Assembly (NCBI GenBank): GCA_007135335.1
Contig: SLJB01000109.1
Location: 1 to 36,070 of the forward strand
Direction: 5' to 3'
DNA length: 36,070 nucleotides
Origin: Balneolaceae bacterium
Lineage (GTDB): Bacteria; Bacteroidota; Rhodothermia; Balneolales; Balneolaceae
Below, in pieces: positions 10,654 to 19,580 of this stretch. Under the pieces are notes generated by a model that saw only the letters and a program-made list of their open reading frames with translations, did not search any database and was not told the origin of the DNA. A program made the translations under genes and the position numbers. Within the stretch, counting starts at the first letter, position 1, and each line of letters begins with the position of its first letter.

Positions 10654-10714
10654 GCCCTTTAGTTTTTGGCATGTTAATAAACAAGAGTGATATTGTAAAG
10701 CTTAAGATTTCATA

Positions 10715-11674
10715 TTACGCAGATTCACCGAATAGCGCATTTACAAAAGTGAGGCGGTCAAATACCTGAAGATCTTCTATCTGTTCCCCAACGCCAATAT
10801 ATTTTACAGGCACGCTAAGCTCGTTGGATACGCCTATTACAATACCGCCTTTTGCGGTACCATCAAGTTTAGTGAGTACCAATCCGGTAACATCAACCAC
10901 TTCAGTAAATGCTGATGCCTGTTGTTTGGCATTTTGGCCGGTTGAAGCATCCAGTACCAGCAGAATTTCGTGGGGAGCACCGTCAACTACTTTGCCCATC
11001 ACACGTTTAATTTTACCGAGCTCTTCCATAAGCGATTTCTTGTTGTGAAGACGGCCGGCTGTATCAATAAGTGCAATATCTGCTCCTTTTGACACTGCCG
11101 ATGCAACGGTGTCGTAAGCAACAGCGGCGGGATCAGCATTTTGCCCCTGTTGTATGATGGATACACCCGCGCGTTCACTCCAGATAGTAAGCTGATCAAC
11201 GGCCGCAGCCCGGAAAGTATCGGCCGCACCAAGTACTACTTTTTTCCCGGCTTGTTTGTAGAGGTGTGCCAGCTTCCCGATTGTTGTAGTTTTGCCTACT
11301 CCGTTTACACCTACAATTAGAATCACGTGGGGCTTGTGGGAAAAATCAGCATCAAATTCTGCAGGTTTGTCTGTACTGTTTTCTATGAGAAGTGAGCCGA
11401 TTTCATCGCGCATGATCTCCTGAAGCTCACTTTGCGAAATAAATTTATCACGCGCTACCCGCTCTTCGAGCCGTCGGATAATTTCAACGGTAGTTTTTAC
11501 ACCAACATCGGAAGTGATCAGAGCATCTTCCAGATCATCGAGTGTGGCATCATCAATCTTATCTTTGCCGGCAATGCTTTTACCGATCTTATTGAGCAGT
11601 CCTTCACGACTTTTCTCAAGTCCTTTATCAAGTTTTTCTTTTTTCTTTAACCCAAGTTTATCTAACCAGCTCAT
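10715..11674 (-). CDS. ftsY: Signal recognition particle receptor FtsY
   Basis: GVNGVGKTTTIGKLAHLYKQAGKKVVLGAADTFRAAAVDQL, LIDTAGRLHNKKSLMEEL, LTKLDGTAKGG. Confidence 0.97.
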   Translation of the reverse strand: MSWLDKLGLKKKEKLDKGLEKSREGLLNKIGKSIAGKDKIDDATLDDLEDALITSDVGVKTTVEIIRRLEERVARDKFISQSELQEIMRDEIGSLLIENSTDKPAEFDADFSHKPHVILIVGVNGVGKTTTIGKLAHLYKQAGKKVVLGAADTFRAAAVDQLTIWSERAGVSIIQQGQNADPAAVAYDTVASAVSKGADIALIDTAGRLHNKKSLMEELGKIKRVMGKVVDGAPHEILLVLDASTGQNAKQQASAFTEVVDVTGLVLTKLDGTAKGGIVIGVSNELSVPVKYIGVGEQIEDLQVFDRLTFVNALFGESA

Positions 11675-11695
11675 GGAGTAATCAATCTCAAATGT

Positions 11696-12331
11696 TTAAT
11701 TAAAATCAGCGCCTTCAATAATTCGTTTATGGCGTATAGCGTATTCAACAAAGGAATATACCATTACCGCAACTGAGGTATATAACAAAAATGTGTGTAC
11801 GTCTGTGGCATCCCTGAAGAAAAAGACAGATATCCAATAAATAGCCATGATGTTTACAGATATTTTACCGGACATTACAGACATAGCCACCTTCCCTCTT
11901 CTCTTTTTTATTTGTGCGGAACCTGCCATAATCAACAGATCACGGACCACTCCTATCACAAAATACCAAACAGGGATCCACCCGATCATTACAGTGTATA
12001 GAAATAGGAAAAAAGCCATTAATTTATCGGCAACCGGATCCAGTACTTTGCCAAGTTCAGAAATCTCATTTCTCCACCTTGCAACCAGTCCGTCCAGATA
12101 ATCAGATATTACACCATACACAATAAGTGCGGCAATGATGGTTCGGAATCTCTCTTCGTCCTCAAGGTGCAGATAAATGATAGGGATTACAACAAGAACT
12201 CGGCTGAAAGAGATTAAATTAGACCAAGTGAATATGTCATCTTTTACTGATACCTTTTTACCGTCAATGTTCGAAGCTTCTCTCATGCAGGGATTGCTTT
12301 TTAATCGAAAACGTTGGCTAATAATACACAA
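11696..12331 (-). CDS. CDP-alcohol phosphatidyltransferase family protein (PgsA-like); start may be internal Met at about 12286
   Basis: CDP-alcohol phosphotransferase signature: DYLDGLVARWRNEISELGKVLDPVADK. Confidence 0.9.
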   Translation of the reverse strand: MCIISQRFRLKSNPCMREASNIDGKKVSVKDDIFTWSNLISFSRVLVVIPIIYLHLEDEERFRTIIAALIVYGVISDYLDGLVARWRNEISELGKVLDPVADKLMAFFLFLYTVMIGWIPVWYFVIGVVRDLLIMAGSAQIKKRRGKVAMSVMSGKISVNIMAIYWISVFFFRDATDVHTFLLYTSVAVMVYSFVEYAIRHKRIIEGADFN

Positions 12332-12348
12332 TTTTTAAATAGTTACTG

Positions 12349-12951
12349 ATGCAAGATAAGGAAATAGAACTAAACCGCTTACTGCACTATCTTGAAGAAA
12401 AACAGATCTCATCAAAGAAAGTGTATGAAGGCAATTTACTGCACGTGTATGAAGATGAAATAGAGCTGCCCGATAAAAAGCCCTCTGCCAGAGAGTGGAT
12501 TGAGCACCCCGGAGCAAGTGCGGTAGTTCCGGTTTTTGAAGATGGCACCATCATGCTGGTGAAACAGTACCGGTACCCCCCAAGAAAATTGTTTATTGAG
12601 GTTCCGGCGGGGAAAATTGATAAAGGAGAATCACCTCAAACAACGGCAACAAGAGAGTTGCAAGAGGAGTGCGGTATACTGTGTGAGAGACTGGAAAAAG
12701 CCGGCGATTTTTTCCCTGCAATTGGATACTCAGATGAAATTATTCATGTATATGTTGCCTGGGGGTTGAAGATGCAGGAACAAAATGTTGATGACGATGA
12801 ATTCCTGTTAAATTACAGGCTCTCTTTCTCAGAAGCTCTCAGAATGATAGAGTCGGGTGATATTGACGATGGGAAAACAATCTGCTCACTGATTCAGGCA
12901 TCACTATGGTGGAAAAAAAATGAGCCGTTCAAAGTGAAATTGGAAGGCTAA
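12349..12951 (+). CDS. NUDIX hydrolase (ADP-ribose pyrophosphatase-like)
   Basis: Complete Nudix box GKIDKGESPQTTATRELQEECGI. Confidence 0.94.
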   Translation: MQDKEIELNRLLHYLEEKQISSKKVYEGNLLHVYEDEIELPDKKPSAREWIEHPGASAVVPVFEDGTIMLVKQYRYPPRKLFIEVPAGKIDKGESPQTTATRELQEECGILCERLEKAGDFFPAIGYSDEIIHVYVAWGLKMQEQNVDDDEFLLNYRLSFSEALRMIESGDIDDGKTICSLIQASLWWKKNEPFKVKLEG

Positions 12952-13238
12952 TCCGGTTGAATGATTTTCTCTTGAATGGCAAACTCAAATAGTGATTTGT
13001 GGAGCTCATCAGGATGAATCTCTTCCCTCTCGGTTAATTCGTTGATTTCATTTTCGTCAAACATCAACAGACATCCATTTTGACGAAAATGCTGATCAAT
13101 ATTTCGGGGATCTGTAAGTTTCATTTTTTGAATGTTCAAACCATTCGGGCTTACACGGGTATCAATCAGGCAGTAGTAAATATCTTCGGCTTCATTGCCA
13201 AACTCAATTTTTTGCAGTGCTGTCTGCTCAAGTTTCAT
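12948..13238 (-). CDS. Hypothetical protein (96 aa), immediately downstream of HTH gene
   Basis: Intact ORF 5 nt after the HTH ORF on the same strand; no family recognised. Confidence 0.65.
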   Translation of the reverse strand: MKLEQTALQKIEFGNEAEDIYYCLIDTRVSPNGLNIQKMKLTDPRNIDQHFRQNGCLLMFDENEINELTEREEIHPDELHKSLFEFAIQEKIIQPD

Positions 13239-13243
13239 AGTAT

Positions 13244-13657
13244 TTATTGATTTGAGTAGCGATCGATAAAATCGCGGGCTTTTATAATTTCAATGATTTC
13301 ATCTGATTCTGTATCGGTAATCTGTACCTGAAACAAGCTAATGATCGCCTGGCTATGGAGGCACTCAAGTGTTTCGGAAATGGTAGAACATACTTCCGTT
13401 TCACTCACCAGATCGTTCACTCCCTGAACTACATACTTAATTATTTTCTGAGGCTCCTCCTTTTGCTCTTTAGCCTCTACATCTTCATTAAAATAATTGC
13501 TGATAGCTTCCTCGGTAACAAACCATTGAACCCCGAGTTTCCTTCCCTTCAGACGTCCCTCACGAAGGTATGCGCGAAGAGTCATTTTACTGATTCCCAG
13601 CAATTCATGCAGATCATCTATGGAGTAAAGGGTGATGGAGCCGATTTTTTTAGGCAT
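13244..13657 (-). CDS. Helix-turn-helix (excisionase/MerR-like) DNA-binding protein
   Basis: LYSIDDLHELLGISKMTLRAYLREGRLKGRKLGVQWFVTEEAISNYF is the excisionase-type HTH pattern. Confidence 0.85.
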   Translation of the reverse strand: MPKKIGSITLYSIDDLHELLGISKMTLRAYLREGRLKGRKLGVQWFVTEEAISNYFNEDVEAKEQKEEPQKIIKYVVQGVNDLVSETEVCSTISETLECLHSQAIISLFQVQITDTESDEIIEIIKARDFIDRYSNQ

Positions 13658-13684
13658 TCTGATTTATATTAGATCTATTTTACT

Positions 13685-13706
13685 TATCATTACTTATATA
13701 ATGATA
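13685..13706. promoter_or_regulatory. Inverted repeat upstream of HTH gene (possible autoregulatory operator)
   Basis: TATCATT-ACTTATAT-AATGATA, perfect 7-bp arms, 28-49 nt upstream of the HTH start at 13657 (minus strand). Confidence 0.4.
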
Positions 13707-13964
13707 CATCATAAATATAGATTAATTACTCTTTAATTGCACAATATGAATTTCATTTGGTCGTGATACTCAAACCCTCTTATATTGAAGTAATTGATCA
13801 AAACAAAAAGCCAATCCTAATGATCAAACTGATATAATTCCTCCTCAACAATTCTCTGTTCAATCCTGAATCAGTGAGATTTACAAGACCGAATGATAGG
13901 TTCTGATTGTTCAGAAAGTACGTATCAAATTAGATGAATGAGATAAAAAAAAGATACCGGCCTG

Positions 13965-14240
13965 TTACTTTTTGGTAACCAGCCCGAGCTTTACCATTTC
14001 ATCGAGAAGCTTCGACACCTCATTATTACAGGTATCAGGGTCTACATTGTATTCTGTAAGCAGCGCATTACAAATTTCAGACTGTGTGCGGGGCTCCTCA
14101 ATGATTTCCCAAACACGTGTGGCCACCTTGTTTAAAGAGAAATATTTACCCTTTTTAATGTCCATCATAACCAGTTCATCATCGAGCAGGCCACTCACGG
14201 AGTTTGATAATCTTTTATATGTAACGTTGGCTTGATGCAT
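13965..14240 (-). CDS. PqqD-family protein (RRE-like peptide recognition domain)
   Basis: 91 aa; LLDDELVMMDIKKGKYFSLNKVATRVWEIIEEPRTQSEICNALLTEYNVDPDTCNNEVSKLLDEMVKLGLV matches PqqD layout. Confidence 0.85.
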   Translation of the reverse strand: MHQANVTYKRLSNSVSGLLDDELVMMDIKKGKYFSLNKVATRVWEIIEEPRTQSEICNALLTEYNVDPDTCNNEVSKLLDEMVKLGLVTKK

Positions 14241-14463
14241 AGATCGCGGGTCAGAATATTATCAGATCAGGAAAGTGTTGTGACGCGCAGAGGATTAAAG
14301 GAAAGGCGGGAAAATATTCCTCATGTTTCAGGAGAATGAATTCCGGCTTTTGCCACACTTTTATTTTGATTTCTTTTTCTGCTGCTTATTTCCTTTCATT
14401 ATGGTTGATTTTAAATATGAGATAATAATAAAAGAAGAGCAATTCAATACAGATTAGATTTGT

Positions 14464-15324
14464 TTAATACCGGTGAGAGATACCCGGTAAATACTCAGCT
14501 AAAATTGTATGCATTTCTATTATTGAAATATCAGATGGCCTGTGTACAGTTATAATATTACAGTGGTTACAGATATCAACTATCTTTTTAAGGTAACTGT
14601 TTTTGGCCTCCTGCATGTAATTCAGGTACTCAAGTCTGTAGATTTCATCATGCAGAGCTGAAAAAGCGCTGACTTTGTGTACGGGTTCAAATTCCGGCTC
14701 TCCAGATTCCTTCACTTTTATTAACAACACAGTATGCAAAGGGTGAGTATCCCTCTCACTCTGTTCAAGCGGCATGTAATACTTTTCATCTTCAGGCCGG
14801 ATTTTAGTTAACTCTTGTTTATTCCTTGATAGCTGATTAAGACTGTTCTCCCATAACTTAATTCTGTCGGAGCGGGGAATAATGAGCGGCCGGTTATTCT
14901 CAAACTGAAAAGGGGTTACATCATCCGTGAGAAACTCTGCTCCATTCAGACAAAATGCGGCTGTAATTGATGATTTCCCCGCACCGGATTCACCGCAGAT
15001 CATAACTCCTTTTCCATCGAAGATGAAGGAGCTGCCATGAATGGGAAGAATTCGTCGCTGATGAAGTATTGCGCCATAAACAGACCCATTCAGATAAAGC
15101 TCAAGTGATGATGGTGATGCCTCCGGCACAGATGAGTACTCAACCTCTGAACCGAAACCGGCGTAAAAGGTGCCTACATGATTAACGGTCATCCGAAACT
15201 CGTCTTCACTGATGCTCATCCAGCTATTCGTGAACAGAGGTGTTCCAATTTCTTTAGGCGTATCTGTACGCCGGATGTTCACATTGTCAAGCGGAAAGTG
15301 CAGATTTTCAGGGATTGTATTCAT
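14464..15324 (-). CDS. HPr kinase/phosphorylase-like P-loop protein
   Basis: Walker A GESGAGKSS, then AAFCLNGAEFLTDDVTPF; HprK-type fold pattern; near a PqqD gene on the same strand. Confidence 0.8.
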   Translation of the reverse strand: MNTIPENLHFPLDNVNIRRTDTPKEIGTPLFTNSWMSISEDEFRMTVNHVGTFYAGFGSEVEYSSVPEASPSSLELYLNGSVYGAILHQRRILPIHGSSFIFDGKGVMICGESGAGKSSITAAFCLNGAEFLTDDVTPFQFENNRPLIIPRSDRIKLWENSLNQLSRNKQELTKIRPEDEKYYMPLEQSERDTHPLHTVLLIKVKESGEPEFEPVHKVSAFSALHDEIYRLEYLNYMQEAKNSYLKKIVDICNHCNIITVHRPSDISIIEMHTILAEYLPGISHRY

Positions 15325-15339
15325 GCCGGCTGTTTTAAC

Positions 15340-17028
15340 TTACCGGGGTATTCTGCCGGTGATATCGATAAACTCCTGATTATCAGCTTGCGGCCTGGAT
15401 GCGCTGTTCGCAACTTTTACAGAAGAGGTGTAAATAAGCTGAACAACACGGCTGTATTTATCAAATTCAATTTTATCAACTGTATCTGATGGCCGGTGAT
15501 AATCAGCATGCAGACCTGTGAAAAAGAACACAAACGGCACACCGAAGCGCCCGAAATTCCAATGATCGCTTCTTCGGTAAATTTGACTCGGATCAGAAAG
15601 GTCGTTATATCTGCGGTTCAGCTGCATGTTTACGCTTCGTTTGTTTGCTGCAACAACAATGCTATCCAGTTCGGATGAAATGATATCACCGCCAATCAGA
15701 TACACATAATCCGTATCCCCTGCTTCTGTTTGTTCCGGATCACTGCGGCCAATCATATCGGCATTAAAATTTGCTATCGTATTTTCAATTGGAATTACGG
15801 GGTGATCTGAATAGTATCTTGAACCGAGAAGTCCTGCTTCCTCACCTGAAACATGTAAGAACAGAATGCTTCGCTTAGGTTTGAAACCACTTTGTCGGGC
15901 TTCGTTCAAAGCATTTGCAATAGCCATTAATGCTACCGTACCGCTTCCGTTATCATCTGCGCCATTGTAAATCATATCACCGGACGCATCCGGTTCCCCT
16001 ATTCCCATGTGATCGTAGTGTGCCAATAACACAACTACTTCATCCTTTAAATCGGGGTCGGTTCCTTCCAGGTAGGCAAGTACATTTTTTGATTCGATGG
16101 CGCCTGCGCGAGAGTATGGAGTGTAGTCGAGATAAAAACCGGTTTTATGAGCCCTGAACTTTGTGATATTCTGAATGAGCCCATCTCTTAGGGATTCAAG
16201 CTCTGAAGGATCGCTTAAACCAAGGATTTCGGCAGCCAGCTCAGGGTGTACATTCTTAAAACCAACGGGGAAACCACTACGGCTTTGGCCGCTGTCAAGA
16301 TATTCGAGTGTGAGATTTTCAGGAGTCCCTACAATTTTAGATTGCATGCGGGCAAGAATTGTGTACTCCTCTTCAATCTGTTCTGATATGAATAGGATTC
16401 CCCTGGCATTGGATTCCCGGAGAATCAGGCTGAGACGATCATTCGAATTGATTTGCGGGTTGATGAGTGTGTCGCCATCTACAATATGAGGGATATCTTC
16501 AAAGAGAAGAACCCAGTTACCCGAAATATCGGCACTATCAAGATTGAGAACTCCCCGGCTTGGATCATTAACTCCAAAACCGGCAAATACAATATCAGCG
16601 GCAATAGGGGCAGATCCGCCAAACAAACGGTAATACTCTCCATAAGATTCTATCGACTCTACGCTGTGGTTAACCCTAAGTGTATCCGTTCCTTCAATCC
16701 GGTAGGTTGTATAAACCAGGCTATCTGTTATGGAGGCGTTCAGTGTATAGTGCTGAAACCAGCTTCCATCATCACCTTTTGGCGTGAACTGTAATTCTTC
16801 ATAAAAATCAGCGATATAAGATGCAGCCTTTTCAATGCCCTGCGTACCCGTTCCGCGTCCTTCAAGACTATCATGTGCAATTACTTCCAGATGTTTTCTT
16901 AAAAAATCGGTTTCAATAAAGCTGCTGAATGAAAGAAGATCGTCGGTTGAGGTATTATACGTGATTGATTTTGTGCCTGCACAACCTGCAAACAGGAGTA
17001 GTATGGGTATGTATATAAAGATCTTCAT
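15340..17028 (-). CDS. M28-family metallopeptidase, putative lipoprotein
   Basis: Lipobox LLLFAGCAG; VVLLAHYDHMGIG, NGADDNGSGTVALMAIA, FLHVSGEEAGLLGSRYY. Confidence 0.92.
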   Translation of the reverse strand: MKIFIYIPILLLFAGCAGTKSITYNTSTDDLLSFSSFIETDFLRKHLEVIAHDSLEGRGTGTQGIEKAASYIADFYEELQFTPKGDDGSWFQHYTLNASITDSLVYTTYRIEGTDTLRVNHSVESIESYGEYYRLFGGSAPIAADIVFAGFGVNDPSRGVLNLDSADISGNWVLLFEDIPHIVDGDTLINPQINSNDRLSLILRESNARGILFISEQIEEEYTILARMQSKIVGTPENLTLEYLDSGQSRSGFPVGFKNVHPELAAEILGLSDPSELESLRDGLIQNITKFRAHKTGFYLDYTPYSRAGAIESKNVLAYLEGTDPDLKDEVVVLLAHYDHMGIGEPDASGDMIYNGADDNGSGTVALMAIANALNEARQSGFKPKRSILFLHVSGEEAGLLGSRYYSDHPVIPIENTIANFNADMIGRSDPEQTEAGDTDYVYLIGGDIISSELDSIVVAANKRSVNMQLNRRYNDLSDPSQIYRRSDHWNFGRFGVPFVFFFTGLHADYHRPSDTVDKIEFDKYSRVVQLIYTSSVKVANSASRPQADNQEFIDITGRIPR

Positions 17029-17822
17029 GACAGAGAGGTCTCTTTGTTTGGTGATCCTATAATTTCGTCCACAGGTTTAAGATCTATGAAGAAATCGGTG
17101 GGATCATTGTTTTCGATGAACAGATTTATTTGTTGCTCTTTCAGCATTTCGAGTATGGCCAGAAACGTGACCACAACCGCGAGGCGGTTATTCAATTCTC
17201 TGCAAAACTGAGTGAATGCTGTTCTTCCACGCTTTTGCAATGATTGCAGAATAAATTCAGCTTGTTGCTCCACAGTGAGTTTTACCTTCTCTACACTGTG
17301 GTAGGATGTCTGGCGCCGCATATCGGCCAGCACTTTTCTGAACGCTCCGATCAAATCGAAGAGGGTTACATCTTTCAGCGCTTCACCGGTGGCCTGTTTG
17401 TCCACATCGTCAGCATCCAAATAGCCGCGATAGTATTTTTTTTGTGTCTCTTCATCAATTATGGTCAGCTTTTCTGCCATCTCTTTGTAGCGCTTATACT
17501 CCAGCAGTTTTTGCACCAGTTCGTAGCGCGGATCGCTTTCATCAAGCTCTTCGGCTTCTTCATTATCCAGCGGAAGCATCATCCGTGCTTTGATCGACAT
17601 CAGCATACTTGCCATGTAGATAAACTCACTGGCCACATCGAGATCAAGCTCTTCCATCAGCCGTATATAAACAAGAAATTCTTTTGTGATGTGAGAGATG
17701 GGAATATCATAAATATTGAGCTCATCCCTTTTGATGAAAAAGAGAAGCAGATCAAGCGGGCCTTCGAAATTATTTAGCTGAACTCTATACATAAAAGATG
17801 ATTGAAAATGTAAGATCGGCAA
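17025..17822 (-). CDS. scpA: Segregation and condensation protein A
   Basis: FEGPLDLLLFFIKRDELNIYDIPISHITKEFLVYI signature; stop overlaps the M28 start by 4 nt. Confidence 0.95.
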   Translation of the reverse strand: MPILHFQSSFMYRVQLNNFEGPLDLLLFFIKRDELNIYDIPISHITKEFLVYIRLMEELDLDVASEFIYMASMLMSIKARMMLPLDNEEAEELDESDPRYELVQKLLEYKRYKEMAEKLTIIDEETQKKYYRGYLDADDVDKQATGEALKDVTLFDLIGAFRKVLADMRRQTSYHSVEKVKLTVEQQAEFILQSLQKRGRTAFTQFCRELNNRLAVVVTFLAILEMLKEQQINLFIENNDPTDFFIDLKPVDEIIGSPNKETSLS

Positions 17823-17926
17823 TAAGGGGTTAAATCGAAATTGTATTCTAAAGAATAAATACTACTGAAGCAGGTAAACTTTCTTTTTTGTAGACGATTG
17901 AATTCTTCAGTATAATTTTTTATTTA

Positions 17927-17938
17927 TTGTATATACAA
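17927..17938. promoter_or_regulatory. Perfect 12-bp palindrome TTGTATATACAA upstream of marR-like gene
   Basis: TTGTAT/ATACAA ends 13 nt before the MarR ATG (17952); fits the MarR-type TTG-N6-CAA pattern. Confidence 0.5.
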
Positions 17939-17951
17939 AATCCATGATCTT

Positions 17952-18350
17952 ATGCACGCAATAACGAACTCATTCAGTCGCGAAATTACCAGCCATTTTG
18001 ATACCTATTTCAAAAGGCATAAACTAGCCACCTCTTATGTGGAACTGATCTTGCTGGTTTATAATAAAACTGAGATTACCCAAAAGAGTTTGGCGGAAGA
18101 GATGAATCTTGCACCCTCTACCATTACCCGGTTTGTCCAGAAACTGGTGAAAAAGGATCTTTTGGAAAAAAATAAGACCGGGCGTATTGCAACTATACAG
18201 CTTACTTTAAAAGCTGAAAAACTGGCTCAGGAATTAACCATAAGTTACAATAAAGCTGTGGCAGATCTTGAAGAGAAACTGGGCGAAAAGTTTGTTCACA
18301 CAACGGAGCAGCTTCTGCAGCATGGCACAACTCTTCTGTCTCAGGAGTGA
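17952..18350 (+). CDS. MarR-family transcriptional regulator
   Basis: Winged-HTH EITQKSLAEEMNLAPSTITRFVQKLVKKDLLEKNKTGR. Confidence 0.9.
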   Translation: MHAITNSFSREITSHFDTYFKRHKLATSYVELILLVYNKTEITQKSLAEEMNLAPSTITRFVQKLVKKDLLEKNKTGRIATIQLTLKAEKLAQELTISYNKAVADLEEKLGEKFVHTTEQLLQHGTTLLSQE

Positions 18351-18362
18351 ACGGGCAGAAAC

Positions 18363-19480
18363 TTATTTGATGCCGAATAACTCCATAACCTCTCTGTTTA
18401 TATTTGGGTTAATGGATATGGCCAGAAGGATAGACACCAACAAACCGATTCCGGCATAAAGCATATCTCTGCGAATTAGTTTGAGAGCTTTTTTCATCGG
18501 CTTTCCATGGCCGTCATGATCCATAATGCTCATGGCTAATTCGCGGCCTGCAAGAAGGCCAATAAAAACCCAGGTTGTACTCATGGGTATATTACTTAGC
18601 TCCTTGAAAAAGAAAAGCAGAATGGCGTATATAAAGTCGATGATTGTTGCTGAACGAACATCCGTGATATACGACTTTTCAGTTACAATTTGCTGAATTT
18701 TATCACCCCTCAGATAAAACAGCACACCAAGCCCAAAGAAGATGAAGAGGGCAAATGCAATAAACTGTCCGCCGTTTAAACTTCTGGGCAGGTAAACGGC
18801 AACGTTTGCTATATCCTGCATCACCCATACCGACCACAAACAGCCCGAAGTGATCCATTGAAGAACCCTCCAGTAAGGTTTAGCCTCACCGGTAAAATTT
18901 TTTGTGATCCAGCGTGAAACTGCTCCCCATACAAGAATACCTACCACAAACGCTGTAACATATCCGCCCATACTTTTTATCAGCATCCCGGTGATACCGG
19001 CAAGATCGGCCGCGAAACAGCTGAGTATCAAAAAAGTTGTGGATACCGGCATTCGCAGCCGGGTAATAATCAGCAGAAAAATAGGCGCTGCAATCTGAAG
19101 AAAAGAGAAACTTGTTGGAGCAACAGCAAGAGCGGAAGTTGTAAGCCTTTGATAGCTCACATCACCACTATAAGTAAACCAGCTAAAGCTAACGGTGAGT
19201 AAAAAGATGCCACCGATAAAAAGCCATAGCAAATACCAGCTCTTATCGTGGTTGGAGGCCAGAAAGGTGCCTATTGTTTGGATACTGTCATTTGCAATTG
19301 CGGAATATGCGGCAAACATAAAACCAACCTACATTGCAATTCGGGCATATTCATATGAAAATCCTGCTAAAAAAAAGCTTGCCCAATAATGATGAGAAAA
19401 ACGCGCTCTTCTTTTATGAGCTCTAGAAATTGAGAGTAAGTGGTTAAAAGGGATTTTTTAACCTTAAAATTTGCAGCCAT
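18363..19480 (-). pseudogene. PiT-like (inorganic phosphate transporter-related) membrane permease with disrupted N-terminus; 318-aa ORF 18363-19319 remains open
   Basis: ORF contains AIANDSIQTIGTFLASN, similar to the PiT (G)xND signature. Upstream N-terminus reads MAANFKVKKSLLTTYSQFLELIKEERVFLIIIGQAFF in one frame (ATG 19480), then LAGFSYEYARIAM*VGFMFAAYSAIAND in another. The frame break is at a T8 tract (A8 at 19369-19376 on +), and the amber is at 19331-19329. Confidence 0.65.
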
Positions 19481-19580
19481 TCAGGCTCCGGTGAATTCTG
19501 CAAAATAAGATGCATCAGCTAAAATTATGAAGAAGGCGGAAAATGGGTGTAAAGAAACTATTAATTTTTTAACAGTTTCT

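Noticed and set aside
12335-12517. 60-aa minus-strand ORF at the pgsA-like/NUDIX divergent junction
   Set aside because: Antisense to the NUDIX start; no support.
14323-14457. 44-codon plus-strand ORF (MFQENEFRLLPHFYFDFFFCCLFPFIMVDFKYEIIIKEEQFNTD) in the kinase-PqqD spacer
   Set aside because: Opposite strand to the operon, F-rich as expected from the complement of A-rich spacer DNA; no initiation signal seen.
19369-19376. Programmed -1 frameshift alone rescuing the PiT-like gene
   Set aside because: A -1 slip at U8 restores the frame, but the amber at 19331-19329 still blocks translation, so frameshifting alone cannot give a full-length product.
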